From contig NZ_JAAZWE010000014.1 of assembly GCF_013185185.1 (NCBI RefSeq), positions 1 to 52,453 on the forward strand: DNA of 52,453 nt. Reading direction: 5' to 3'. Within the stretch, counting starts at the first letter, position 1, and each line of letters starts with the position of its first letter. Shown here one piece after another: positions 16,534 through 24,436 of this stretch. The translations under genes and the position numbers were made by a program. Source of the stretch: Saccharibacillus endophyticus (GTDB taxonomy: Bacteria; Bacillota; Bacilli; Paenibacillales; Paenibacillaceae). Below the pieces are notes generated by a model that saw nothing but the letters and a program-made list of their open reading frames with translations, was not told the DNA's origin and made no database searches.

Positions 16534-17046
16534 TTAACCGCCGAGTTCGTTCTTCAATTCTTCCGGCGAACGTTCCCACCATTCCGCGTTGTGAGTCGTC
16601 AGCAGCTTTTTCAACGCCGCCTTCGCCTCTTCGTCCATCTCGTTTAGGATGATTTTGCGCTTGATCGCATAGTCCAGCTTGTTCACGTGGTCAGCCAGAA
16701 TCTTGAACCCGCGCTTGGTCTCGCTGTTAATCCACATCTCGCAAGCAGTCGCTCCCGCATAGCTGCCGCCTTCTTCGGTCTTGTCCACGGCCACCCAGAC
16801 CAACCAAACCAGACGTCCGCCTTCCGCGTCCTGGCGTTCCGCCGTAAAGCGAATGCCGCGCTCCACTTTACTTTTGGCATGCATCGCTCCGACGTCGATT
16901 CGGGCCTCGCCCTCATCGATGATGATCGGAGATACGTTATTCAAATTAATGGCTCCTGTGCCGAAACCTTTGTGTTTGCTGCTTTTTTGGCTGCTGCTGA
17001 TAATGTTCAGACCGAGCTGTTTTTTACCTGTCTGTTTTTCTTCCAT
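16534..17046 (-). CDS. YwhD family protein
   Basis: The 170-residue product resembles the YwhD family of Bacillus-type bacteria, whose function is unknown. Recognisable features are the N-terminal GFGTGAINLNNVSPI, the DVGAMHAKSKVERGIRF segment, YAGATACEM and the C-terminal NAEWWERSPEEL. No signal peptide or membrane segment is seen. The ATG has a weak Shine-Dalgarno site (AAAGGGGCG). It converges on the DNA glycosylase gene and is transcribed alone. Confidence 0.75.
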   Translation of the reverse strand: MEEKQTGKKQLGLNIISSSQKSSKHKGFGTGAINLNNVSPIIIDEGEARIDVGAMHAKSKVERGIRFTAERQDAEGGRLVWLVWVAVDKTEEGGSYAGATACEMWINSETKRGFKILADHVNKLDYAIKRKIILNEMDEEAKAALKKLLTTHNAEWWERSPEELKNELGG

Positions 17047-17361
17047 AACGGGAATTTACGCCCCTTTCGGCCAATGAGTGCAATCCAAATTCTTGCAAAA
17101 AGTTAACCTTTTTTCAGTAAACTCTTCATCTTTCTCTATTCTATCCGATAAAAAGACGAAAGCAAAACAAAAAACCTGGAGTTTATCCGGTTTTCTTGTC
17201 GAAAACCGCCTACTCACTTGCTTGATCCATAAGAATATATTCGTAAATTTATGTGAACGTCACCTTTTTTAACTTCCATAAAACCTTGTAACGGCGCGGC
17301 TTTGAGAGCCTTGGTGGAAGGTCCGTGTTAAACACGCATCAAGAAAGCGCTAAATAAAGGT

Positions 17362-17390
17362 TTGCCAACGGCTAAGTCCTTTGCTACAAT
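17362..17390 (+). promoter_or_regulatory. Promoter of the NlpC/P60 gene
   Basis: TTGCCA (17362-17367), exactly 17 nt and TACAAT (17385-17390). It gives a leader of about 240 nt that contains the c-di-AMP riboswitch. Upstream, 17050-17360 shows no gene. Confidence 0.7.
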
Positions 17391-17486
17391 GTGTTTTGTG
17401 AGTAGTAACAACTTTGTAAACTTTGATTGAAGCCATATAGATCAAGACGCAAACAAGACAACGACGACACGACAAACGAAGCTTTT

Positions 17487-17622
17487 CGGTGCAAACCAAG
17501 ATCTAAGCCGAATTCCGGCACCGGGAAGCGGGGGAACCAGTTATGGGTGAATTGACTTCGCAACGAAGGAGTCATAGGGGGACCTTCTCAACCGAATCCT
17601 TAAGCTAACCTCGCAGGCAAAA
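17487..17622 (+). ncRNA. c-di-AMP riboswitch (ydaO/yuaA type)
   Basis: The leader has the conserved blocks of this class in order: a TAAGCCGAAT segment, GCGGGGGAACC, GGGTGAATTG, a variable hairpin (GACTTCG to CGAAGGAGTC), TAGGGGGACC, and near the end CCGAATCC then AGCTAACCTCGCAGGC. Such riboswitches turn off cell-wall hydrolase and potassium genes when c-di-AMP is high. The RBS GGAAGGGG follows within 10 nt of the last block and no separate terminator is visible, so control of translation or of an overlapping stem is likely. Boundaries are approximate. Confidence 0.9.
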
Positions 17623-17635
17623 CGGAAGGGGTACA

Positions 17636-18079
17636 ATGTCTTTGAAGAAGAAGCTGACAGCCGCAGTAATGGGTCTCGCCATCGCGTTCAGCGTGGTGAC
17701 TACAGGAAACGCTCATGCAGACTCCAAATTGGACAACGTAATCGACTCTGCACTCGGAACACCATACCGCACTGCGGGAACTACGCTCAACGGATTTGAT
17801 TGCTCGGGCTTTACAAGCTATGTGTTCGACAAACTCGGAATCGACCTGCCTCGTCAATCTTCCGCTCAATACGGAGCCGGAAGCAAAGTGGACAAGAGCG
17901 ATCTGCGTGCAGGAGACTTGGTATTCTTTAATACAAATGGCCGCGGCATCTCGCATGTGGGCATTTACGTAGGAAACAACAAATTCGCCCACTCATCGTC
18001 TTCGAACGGAGTTCGTTACGACAGCCTGGGCTCAAGTTACTATGCGGAACGTTATGTAGGCGCGGCTCGCGTAATGTAA
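17636..18079 (+). CDS. Secreted NlpC/P60 cell-wall endopeptidase
   Basis: NlpC/P60 enzymes cut peptide stems of peptidoglycan. The 147-residue precursor has a signal peptide ending at GNAHA (about residue 28), then a bare NlpC/P60 domain with catalytic C56 (GFDCSGF), H107 (ISHVGI) and H119 (FAHSS). There are no LysM, SH3 or other wall-binding domains. The ATG follows GGAAGGGG. Control by the c-di-AMP riboswitch just upstream fits the known link between this second messenger and wall hydrolases. A terminator follows. Confidence 0.93.
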   Translation: MSLKKKLTAAVMGLAIAFSVVTTGNAHADSKLDNVIDSALGTPYRTAGTTLNGFDCSGFTSYVFDKLGIDLPRQSSAQYGAGSKVDKSDLRAGDLVFFNTNGRGISHVGIYVGNNKFAHSSSSNGVRYDSLGSSYYAERYVGAARVM

Positions 18080-18149
18080 GCAGCTGTACTTATAACGCGT
18101 TTGCAGGAGTTAATCTTTTTCTACCTGATCATAAACTGTTTTTCATAGA

Positions 18150-18188
18150 GCCGCATTCGGATGAACTTTCATCTTAATGCGGTTTTTT
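18150..18188 (+). terminator. Terminator after NlpC/P60 gene
   Basis: GCCGCATT pairs with AATGCGG, followed by six T. Confidence 0.85.
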
Positions 18189-18288
18189 CATGAATTTTTT
18201 CAACCTAGTATTGATTACCCGCCTGAAAATCGGTCAAACGTATTTTTCCCATTTTAATGGTTTTATTTGAAAAGGAGTCGAAACCGCG

Positions 18289-18774
18289 ATGCAAACTGAT
18301 TCATTCCAGATCCGGACCATGACAGAAGAAGAAGCCGAACTCGTCTGCGGTTGGCGCTATGAGGCGCCTTACGATGTGTACGGTTGGATGCCGTGGGACG
18401 AAATGAAAAAGCTCGGGATCGAATTCGGCGATCCCGAGCTGCGCGAACAACAATACGTGACGGTCTATCGGAACAATGTGCTGCATGGGTTCGCTCAACT
18501 TTTTCCGCTCGGCGGAACGACCCGGCTCGGAATCGGCATGCACCCTGACTTATGCGGAAAAGGGATGGGCACGGAATTTGTCCAAGCGGTAGCGGAAGAA
18601 GCCCTGAAGCGCATCCCCGGTCAAGAGATTGACTTGGAGGTGTTGACGTGGAATCAACGGGCAATCAAGGCTTATCGGAAAGCCGGCTTCACGATAACAG
18701 ACCTATACGAACGCATGACGCCCGAAGGAATGAAGCCTTTTTACTGCATGGTCTACCAAACACCGGCAGAATAG
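18289..18774 (+). CDS. GNAT family N-acetyltransferase
   Basis: GNAT enzymes move an acetyl group from acetyl-CoA to an amine. The 161-residue product has the acetyl-CoA-binding motif A at about residues 82-100 (GIGMHPDLCGKGMGTEFV) and the motif B region WNQRAIKAYRKAGF. The ATG has AAAAGGAG upstream. It is a single gene, and nothing nearby indicates the substrate. Confidence 0.88.
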   Translation: MQTDSFQIRTMTEEEAELVCGWRYEAPYDVYGWMPWDEMKKLGIEFGDPELREQQYVTVYRNNVLHGFAQLFPLGGTTRLGIGMHPDLCGKGMGTEFVQAVAEEALKRIPGQEIDLEVLTWNQRAIKAYRKAGFTITDLYERMTPEGMKPFYCMVYQTPAE

Positions 18775-18795
18775 AGACGACGGACATCCGCTTCC

Positions 18796-19089
18796 TCAGA
18801 TCAGTGCCACGAAGGTCATTTGTTGATCCCCGATCAGGACGTTGATCCGATGCAGCGTACTGTCATGAATCACCACTGCACTGCCGACATCAATGGACGG
18901 TTGCGTGCCCAGCGCATAAAATAGATCTTCGGCCAAGGCCTCATGTACCTCCAACCGATCTTCAGGCCCCAGACGCTCCCAGTCTTCCGAATCCATTTCG
19001 AAAAACAGATAACTATCCGAAATCAATGAGACCGCTTTCGTTAAATCCTGCAAAATTTCCCCGTAATCTCGACCATGTTTGACTCCCAT
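18796..19089 (-). CDS. Small hypothetical protein, acidic
   Basis: I do not recognise this 97-residue protein. It is acidic, with a helical centre (EDRLEVHEALAEDLFYALG) and strand-like ends (SAVVIHDSTLHRINVLIG). There is no signal peptide or membrane segment. I chose the ATG of MGVKHGRDYG because AAGGAG lies 8 nt before it; an ATG 8 codons upstream lacks a site. A TATAAT -10 box lies about 55 nt upstream on the minus strand. It converges on the GNAT gene with 22 bp between them. Confidence 0.65.
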   Translation of the reverse strand: MGVKHGRDYGEILQDLTKAVSLISDSYLFFEMDSEDWERLGPEDRLEVHEALAEDLFYALGTQPSIDVGSAVVIHDSTLHRINVLIGDQQMTFVALI

Positions 19090-19160
19090 TTGCGCTGCTC
19101 CTTTTTTGTCCATTATTTTAAACCTGCTGTCTTATTTTCATTATAGCGCAATTTGTCTCT

Positions 19161-19187
19161 TAAAAAAAAAGCTCCCCCTGTCGATAA
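19161..19187 (+). promoter_or_regulatory. Sigma-D-type (flagellar) promoter of motAB
   Basis: TAAA, exactly 15 nt and GTCGATAA match the Bacillus sigma-D consensus (TAAA, N15, GCCGATAT) at 10 of 12 positions. Bacillus motAB is read by sigma-D, so the position supports the call. It leaves a 240-nt leader before motA. Confidence 0.6.
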
Positions 19188-19420
19188 AAAACATAGGAGT
19201 CGTAGGGTGTTTTTAAAAGAAAAGGCCAGCAAAAACTCGTTTCGTCGATTTGCGCGCTTGTGCTCCTGTTTGCTTGCACGAATCGGGTACAACCTGTATC
19301 CGGATATGCACAAGCCCGCGCTTGGGAAAGGTTGCACGTAGTAGCAAGTAGGCTCGTTTTCTGTAGTTCGCACAGGCCAGGGATGGCCCACTGTGCTTAT
19401 GCAAGTTTTATATTCTCATG
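19188..19420 (+). other. Structured leader of motA
   Basis: No gene is seen. GCGCGCTTGTGC pairs with GCACAAGC and CGCGC around 19251-19323. A second hairpin near 19370-19400 pairs GCACAGGCC with GGCC and CTGTGC. I recognise no known riboswitch; the c-di-GMP classes do not fit. Confidence 0.4.
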
Positions 19421-19434
19421 GATGAGGTGCTTAC

Positions 19435-20235
19435 ATGGAATTATCGTCTCTTATCGGTCTGGTCCTAGCTCTGGTTTCCATCTTTGTCGGCATGATTTTA
19501 AAAGGAGCTCCGCTCGGTTCCCTGATGGTGCCCGCGGCGTATCTTATCATTATCGGAGGTACTGCCTCAACGATCTTCGTCGGATTCCCGATGAGCGACT
19601 TGAAGAACTTTCCGAAGCTGATCAAAATCTTTTTGTTTAAGCCGAAATCGATCGATAAGGCTGAGCTGGTCGGCATGTTCATGGAATGGGCATCGATCAC
19701 CCGCCGCGAAGGTCTGCTTGCATTGGAATCGAAAGTCGACGAAATCGACGACGACTTCCTGCGTAACGGCATGCGGATGATTATCGACGGCAACGACCAG
19801 GAATTCGTCAGCGATGTATTAATGGAAGATATACATGCCATGGAAGAACGCCACCGGGTCGGAGCGCAGATCTTCTCCCAGGCAGGCATGTACGCGCCGA
19901 CGCTCGGCGTACTGGGCGCCGTGGTCGGCCTGATTGCCGCGCTCGGCGAGCTTGAGGACATGAACAAACTGGCGCATGCCATCGCGGCTGCGTTTATCGC
20001 CACGCTGCTCGGTATCTTTGTCGGTTACGTGCTGGCTCACCCGATCTCCAACAAACTCAAACGCGTGTCGAAAAAAGAAGTGGAAGTGCGCATGATGATG
20101 GTCGAAGGTCTGCTCTCGATTCAATCGGGCGTATCGACCATCGCGATCAATCAAAAGCTGGCTGTATTCCTGACTCCTACGGAACGCAAGAAGTTAGAAG
20201 AAAAGGGAGGCGGTTCGAGTGGCCAAGAAGGCTAG
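19435..20235 (+). CDS. motA: Flagellar motor stator protein MotA
   Basis: MotA and MotB form the ion-driven stator of the flagellar motor. The 266-residue product has four membrane segments (about residues 5-22, 30-50, 150-170 and 182-202) with the large cytoplasmic loop between the second and third, which carries the charged residues that touch the rotor. The conserved GMYAPTLGVLGAVVGLI stretch is present. The ATG has GATGAGG upstream. It overlaps motB by 17 bp, so the two are translated together. Confidence 0.94.
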   Translation: MELSSLIGLVLALVSIFVGMILKGAPLGSLMVPAAYLIIIGGTASTIFVGFPMSDLKNFPKLIKIFLFKPKSIDKAELVGMFMEWASITRREGLLALESKVDEIDDDFLRNGMRMIIDGNDQEFVSDVLMEDIHAMEERHRVGAQIFSQAGMYAPTLGVLGAVVGLIAALGELEDMNKLAHAIAAAFIATLLGIFVGYVLAHPISNKLKRVSKKEVEVRMMMVEGLLSIQSGVSTIAINQKLAVFLTPTERKKLEEKGGGSSGQEG

Positions 20236-21064
20236 ACCGGAACACCACGAAGAACATGCCGACGAAAGCTGGTTGCTTCCCTATTCCGACTTAATGACTC
20301 TTTTGCTCGCTCTGTTCATCGTATTGTATGCCATGAGTTCGGCCAACGTCAGCAAGTTTGAGGCGATGGCCGAGGCTTTCGATTCCGTGTTCAACGGCGG
20401 AAAAAGTATCATGGACCACACGTCCGCGACCGATGAAAGCAAAACGCAGGACGGATCAAAGTCCGAAGAGACCCAATCCGTCGAACAAATGGTTCAACAG
20501 GCCAAGGATTCCAAAAAAGATACGGCTGACGAAACGTTGGCCAAGCTGAAAAAGAAAGAACAAGAAGACCTGACCAAGCTCAAAAAGCAGCTGGATAGTT
20601 ACATCGCAAGCAACGGGCTGAGCAATCAGCTGGAAACGAACCTTAACCAGTCTCAGCTCCAAATCACGATCAGCGATAAGGCGCTATTCGCTTCCGGCGA
20701 AGCGACGGTCAAGCCGACATCGCGTAAGCTGGGCGCGTCGATCGCGAACATCCTGAAGAATTTCCCGGGCTACAACATTCAGGTTATCGGTCATACCGAC
20801 AACGTTCCGATCTTTAATAACAACTTCAAATCCAACTGGGATCTCAGCTCCGGTCGGGCGAATAACTTCCTTCAGGTTTTATTGCAAAATAAAAATCTGG
20901 ACCCGCAGCGATTTACGGCTATCGCCGCAGGCGAGTACCAACCCATTGCTTCGAACGCAACGGCTTCGGGCCGCGCTCAAAACCGTCGGGTAGAAGTATC
21001 TATTATCCGGAATTATCAGGACTCCGCGAACACCATCAGTACAAGCAATACGACTTCGCCGTAA
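20219..21064 (+). CDS. motB: Flagellar motor stator protein MotB
   Basis: MotB anchors the stator to peptidoglycan and carries the proton-binding aspartate. The 281-residue product starts with GTG after AAAGGGAGGCGG. A single membrane segment (about residues 18-39, PYSDLMTLLLALFIVLYA) contains D24. A charged linker rich in K, D and E (about 60-150) leads to a C-terminal OmpA-like peptidoglycan-binding domain with GHTDNVP and NRRVEVSI. From sequence alone I cannot tell proton from sodium coupling with certainty. Confidence 0.94.
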   Translation: MAKKARPEHHEEHADESWLLPYSDLMTLLLALFIVLYAMSSANVSKFEAMAEAFDSVFNGGKSIMDHTSATDESKTQDGSKSEETQSVEQMVQQAKDSKKDTADETLAKLKKKEQEDLTKLKKQLDSYIASNGLSNQLETNLNQSQLQITISDKALFASGEATVKPTSRKLGASIANILKNFPGYNIQVIGHTDNVPIFNNNFKSNWDLSSGRANNFLQVLLQNKNLDPQRFTAIAAGEYQPIASNATASGRAQNRRVEVSIIRNYQDSANTISTSNTTSP

Positions 21065-21080
21065 GTGTAGATATTGGATG

Positions 21081-21110
21081 CCCCCGTTCCTCGGAATGGG
21101 GGTTTTATTT
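21081..21110 (+). terminator. Terminator after motB
   Basis: CCCCC and TTC pair with GAA and GGGGG (one mismatch), followed by TTTTATTT. Confidence 0.85.
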
Positions 21111-21202
21111 ATCCACAGGCAATTCACAAATCCACAATTGTAATGTAGAATATGTGCATAACACTGTGGACTACTCGCTAGTTATCCACAATTTTGTACA
21201 CA
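21109..21202. promoter_or_regulatory. Cluster of DnaA boxes upstream of tadA
   Basis: Three sites match TTATNCACA perfectly: TTATCCACA at 21109-21117 (plus), TTATGCACA at 21153-21161 (minus) and TTATCCACA at 21182-21190 (plus). TTGTACACA (21194-21202) has one mismatch and AAATCCACA (21128-21136) has two. They fill the motB-tadA gap. Clusters like this outside oriC titrate or recruit DnaA in Bacillus; the role here is inferred. Confidence 0.65.
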
Positions 21203-21269
21203 CCATGTTAACAACACGAATGTTTGTTCGATGGATATCCTCTTTAGCGAACGAAAGGAGCTTTATCGT

Positions 21270-21860
21270 TTGGAAGCCTTTGACACGGAAAAAGATCATG
21301 AATTTTGGATGCGATTAGCCATAGAAGAAGCACGAAAAGCCGAAGCCATCGGAGAGGTTCCGATCGGTGCTGTCATCGTTCGTCACGGTGAAGTGATCGG
21401 CCGGGGTTATAACTTGCGCGAAACCACGCACGACGCGACGGCTCATGCTGAAATGATTGCGATTCGTGAAGCCAGCGAGAGAATCGGTGCCTGGAGGCTG
21501 CTCGATTGTACATTATATGTCACGCTGGAGCCTTGTCCGATGTGTGCGGGCGCCATTGTGCAAGGCCGGGTACCGCTGGTCGTGTACGGAACTCCCGATC
21601 CCAAAGCCGGTTGCGCGGGAACATTGATGAATTTACTGCAAGAGCCTCGTTTCAACCATCGCACGGAGTTGATCGAGGGCGTGCTGCAAAACGAATGTGC
21701 CGAACTGCTCTCCGACTTTTTCCGGGGCCTGCGCGTTCGGATGAAGGAGCGTAAAGCGCTGCGTCAAGCCGAGCAAGCGAAAACCGAAGATGCCGCGGCT
21801 TTATCTTCGGCCGGCAGCACTTCCAATCCCGGAAAAGATCCCGACCTTTCCGATCAATAA
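21270..21860 (+). CDS. tadA: tRNA-specific adenosine deaminase
   Basis: TadA converts adenosine 34 of tRNA-Arg(ACG) to inosine. The product has the zinc/proton motif HAE (59-61) and PCPMC (88-92), supplying the zinc cysteines C89 and C92. I chose the TTG at 21270 because GAAAGGAGC lies 7 nt upstream, giving 196 residues; an ATG at 21231 has no ribosome site. About 35 residues past the deaminase fold are low-complexity. In Bacillus tadA precedes the SRP RNA and dnaX; here it is on the opposite strand, with the argS-rho block in between. Confidence 0.93.
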   Translation: MEAFDTEKDHEFWMRLAIEEARKAEAIGEVPIGAVIVRHGEVIGRGYNLRETTHDATAHAEMIAIREASERIGAWRLLDCTLYVTLEPCPMCAGAIVQGRVPLVVYGTPDPKAGCAGTLMNLLQEPRFNHRTELIEGVLQNECAELLSDFFRGLRVRMKERKALRQAEQAKTEDAAALSSAGSTSNPGKDPDLSDQ

Positions 21861-21934
21861 GCCGTTTTCGCTATTGAACGAGTATCATTCCTTTTTGAGG
21901 ATCGAATGAACGCCATATGCTTATCTTTATGCAA

Positions 21935-21968
21935 TAAAAAAAGGCGACCCGCCATGGGCCGCCTTTTT
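21935..21968. terminator. Bidirectional terminator between tadA and the lipoprotein gene
   Basis: AAAGGCG and CC pair with GG and CGCCTTT, flanked by A and T runs. The genes on both sides converge on it. Confidence 0.85.
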
Positions 21969-21988
21969 GCTTTTTCGAAACATGCCGA

Positions 21989-23083
21989 TTAGTAGTTCAT
22001 GTTCTCCAGCTCGTCGAGCGTAATCGTATCTGTCGGGATGCCGACTTCAAACGTTTGCGCTTCGTTGACTTTGCTGTAAGTCGACGAACCCGTCAGGGAC
22101 ACTTTACCCGATGTTTCGGATTCCGGATCTTGGAAGTTGACGTCTACCGTCATTTTTTGGTGAACCGGGAATTTATCTTTGTTCAGCGCTGTGTCCAGTT
22201 GGAACGTGTTGACCGTCAGATAGTTTTTCAGTTCGTCCAGATCTTGGCTCATTTGCTCATTGTCCGTCGTGCTCAGCTCGGATTTCGCGTCTTGCAGGTC
22301 CTGTTCAGTCAGGCCGAGCATTTCGCGGTATTCCGGCGTATCCAGCGTTTCGATTACTTTAGGAAGCGCTACGTTAACCAGCGTCGTGATTGCGTCTTTC
22401 ACGTTGTCGTTCGTTACTTCGAAACGTACAACGTCTTCAGCCGTCACGCCTTCAGGCAGACCCGCGTCGCCTGCGGCTACTTTTTTGAAGTATGTGCCTT
22501 CGTCGAAGCTGTCCAGTACCGCCGCACTCAGATCCGCGCTGAGTTTTTGCGAGTTTTTCGGATCAAGCATCGCGTCATTGAATTCCGCTCCTTGCTCGGC
22601 AGCCAGTTCTTGCAGGTCGAATTCGATGAATTTGCCTACGATGTTTTCCGGAAGCGGCAGCAATGCGATGTTCGGTACTTTGATGTACATTTTTTCTTTG
22701 GTCATGACCATCGGAAGCTTGATCGTCATTTCCATGTCGCCTTTCAGCTTCACTTCAAGGTTCATTTCCGTTTGCATCGGATCGCCTTGGTATACGGTCT
22801 TCACGTTGAATTCCGCGCCCTTCAACATGCTCACCACTTGGTTCACGCTTGTCGTATCCATGCTTGTCGGAGGAACGGTAATCGTCAGCTCGTTGATCGT
22901 GAAGTTGCTGTCCATCGAGTACGAAGTCGCGCCCATTGCGCTGTTAACCGATTCTTTCAGCAGGGCTTTAGGCGATTGTTCTACCGCGGCAGCCGGACTT
23001 GCCGCGTTGTTGCCGCAACCGGACAGTACAAGCGCGCCGGTCATGACCAAAGCGCCGAAGCTTCCGAATAATTTTTTGTTCAT
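21989..23083 (-). CDS. Secreted lipoprotein, DUF6612-like
   Basis: The 364-residue product has a lipoprotein signal with lipobox LSGC and lipidated C23. The mature part alternates strand-like segments with charged helices, and contains paired stretches such as SYSMDSNFTINELTI and MTKEKMYIKVPN. This resembles the DUF6612/LppX-type fold of bacterial lipoproteins that bind hydrophobic ligands. The assignment is by style only and the function is unknown. The ATG has GGGGAG upstream. It is transcribed alone. Confidence 0.7.
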   Translation of the reverse strand: MNKKLFGSFGALVMTGALVLSGCGNNAASPAAAVEQSPKALLKESVNSAMGATSYSMDSNFTINELTITVPPTSMDTTSVNQVVSMLKGAEFNVKTVYQGDPMQTEMNLEVKLKGDMEMTIKLPMVMTKEKMYIKVPNIALLPLPENIVGKFIEFDLQELAAEQGAEFNDAMLDPKNSQKLSADLSAAVLDSFDEGTYFKKVAAGDAGLPEGVTAEDVVRFEVTNDNVKDAITTLVNVALPKVIETLDTPEYREMLGLTEQDLQDAKSELSTTDNEQMSQDLDELKNYLTVNTFQLDTALNKDKFPVHQKMTVDVNFQDPESETSGKVSLTGSSTYSKVNEAQTFEVGIPTDTITLDELENMNY

Positions 23084-23264
23084 GTTTTTGTTCTCCCCTA
23101 TTCATTCTGTATAATTTTTTTAAAAATTCCTAATACCCACTTACCCGTTCAACCAATCGATGAAACTTCGTCAGATCGACACATCAAACGTTTCGGACAT
23201 GCCTAAGTATACGTGAACATTTTTCGAAAAGTTTCAAAATTCTAAAATTGGACACTCCGGCTCA

Positions 23265-23309
23265 CAAAAAATACAGGACCTAAGAACTAAAACATTTCCC
23301 AGGTCCTGT
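23265..23309 (-). terminator. Terminator after yitT-like gene
   Basis: On the minus strand ACAGGACCT pairs with AGGTCCTGT around a 19-nt loop, followed by ATTTTTTG. Confidence 0.8.
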
Positions 23310-23336
23310 ATAAATTATCTGTTATTCCGTTATGGG

Positions 23337-24245
23337 TTAGTGAATATCTTTTTTCTTGAATCGACCGCCTTTGACGTCATGAATGTTGCCGATCGCCAGA
23401 AAAGCGTTATCGTCAAACTGATTCACGATCTCTTTGAGTTTGGCTTCTTCAAGGCGCGTAATGACGCAAAAGATCACTTTTTTCGGATCTCCGGTAAATC
23501 CGCCCTCGCCTGCCAAGTAAGTCACGCCGCGTCCGAGACGATCCAGAATCGCATTGCCGATATCGTCGATCTGATCGCTGATAATCCACACCGACTTCGA
23601 TTCGTTCATGCCTTCGATCGTCATGTCGATCATCTTGTAAGCGATGTAGTAGGCAAGAATCGAAAATAACGCTCGGTCCCAACCAAAGACGAAACCTGCG
23701 CCCGACAAAATGAACAGATTGACGAACATGACGATCTCGCCGACCGAGAAAGGCGTTTTGCGCGAAACCAAAATTGCGATAATCTCCGTGCCGTCAAGCG
23801 AACCGCCGTTGCGGATGACGATACCCGTGCCGACACCGAGAAAAATACCGCCGAATACGAAGGCCAGCAATGTATCCGTGACAAAAGCCTGAACCGGATG
23901 CAGCAGTACGGTTCCGATCGAGAGCACGGTAATGCCGAGAAGCGTGGATAACGCAAAAGTCTTGCCGATTTGTTTGTAGCCGATAATCAGGAAAGGGAGG
24001 TTTAAAACAAACAGGAAAATACCTAGCTTCCAACCGGTGAGGAAAGAGGCCATAACCGATATGCCGGTGATGCCGCCATCGGTAATTTTATTGGGGACAA
24101 GGAACAATTCCAAAGCCACGGCAACGAGGATTGCGCCGAGGATAATAAAGATTGTTCGGATTATAATTTGCCTAACCGTCTTCTTCCCGTGCGCTCTGGG
24201 CGCAGAAGGTTTACGGGCAGGGGACGGGACTACGGATTCAGTCAT
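23337..24245 (-). CDS. YitT family membrane protein (DUF2179)
   Basis: The 302-residue product has five or six membrane segments between residues about 25 and 200, with the family motif ELFLVPNKITDGGITGIS near the first. The C-terminal soluble DUF2179 domain (about 215-295) contains GVTYLAGEGGFTG and VICV-type strands. YitT family members are Firmicute membrane proteins without an agreed function. The first 20 residues are proline-, serine- and lysine-rich. The ATG has GGAAGGAACG upstream. It is transcribed alone. Confidence 0.9.
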   Translation of the reverse strand: MTESVVPSPARKPSAPRAHGKKTVRQIIIRTIFIILGAILVAVALELFLVPNKITDGGITGISVMASFLTGWKLGIFLFVLNLPFLIIGYKQIGKTFALSTLLGITVLSIGTVLLHPVQAFVTDTLLAFVFGGIFLGVGTGIVIRNGGSLDGTEIIAILVSRKTPFSVGEIVMFVNLFILSGAGFVFGWDRALFSILAYYIAYKMIDMTIEGMNESKSVWIISDQIDDIGNAILDRLGRGVTYLAGEGGFTGDPKKVIFCVITRLEEAKLKEIVNQFDDNAFLAIGNIHDVKGGRFKKKDIH

Positions 24246-24400
24246 TATTCACGTTCCTTCCGAATGATTTGGTTCTTGCTATAGGGTCCTCTCCTTTGCC
24301 GATAAGCTGCACAGTATACGACTGCATACATTTACGTATATTCTAATTATGCCATACTCTTGAGCAAATATGTATAATCTTATAGGCATTTTGCATAAAC

Positions 24401-24436
24401 AAAAAACCGCCCTTCCTTATATAAGGAAAGGCGGTT
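24401..24436 (-). terminator. Terminator of the NERD gene
   Basis: On the minus strand AACCGCC and TTCCTTAT pair with ATAAGGAA and GGCGGTT, followed by six T. It overlaps the stop codon of the gene. Confidence 0.9.

Noticed and set aside
19188..19434. c-di-GMP riboswitch before motA
   Set aside because: The conserved sequences of the two known classes are absent; only generic hairpins are present.
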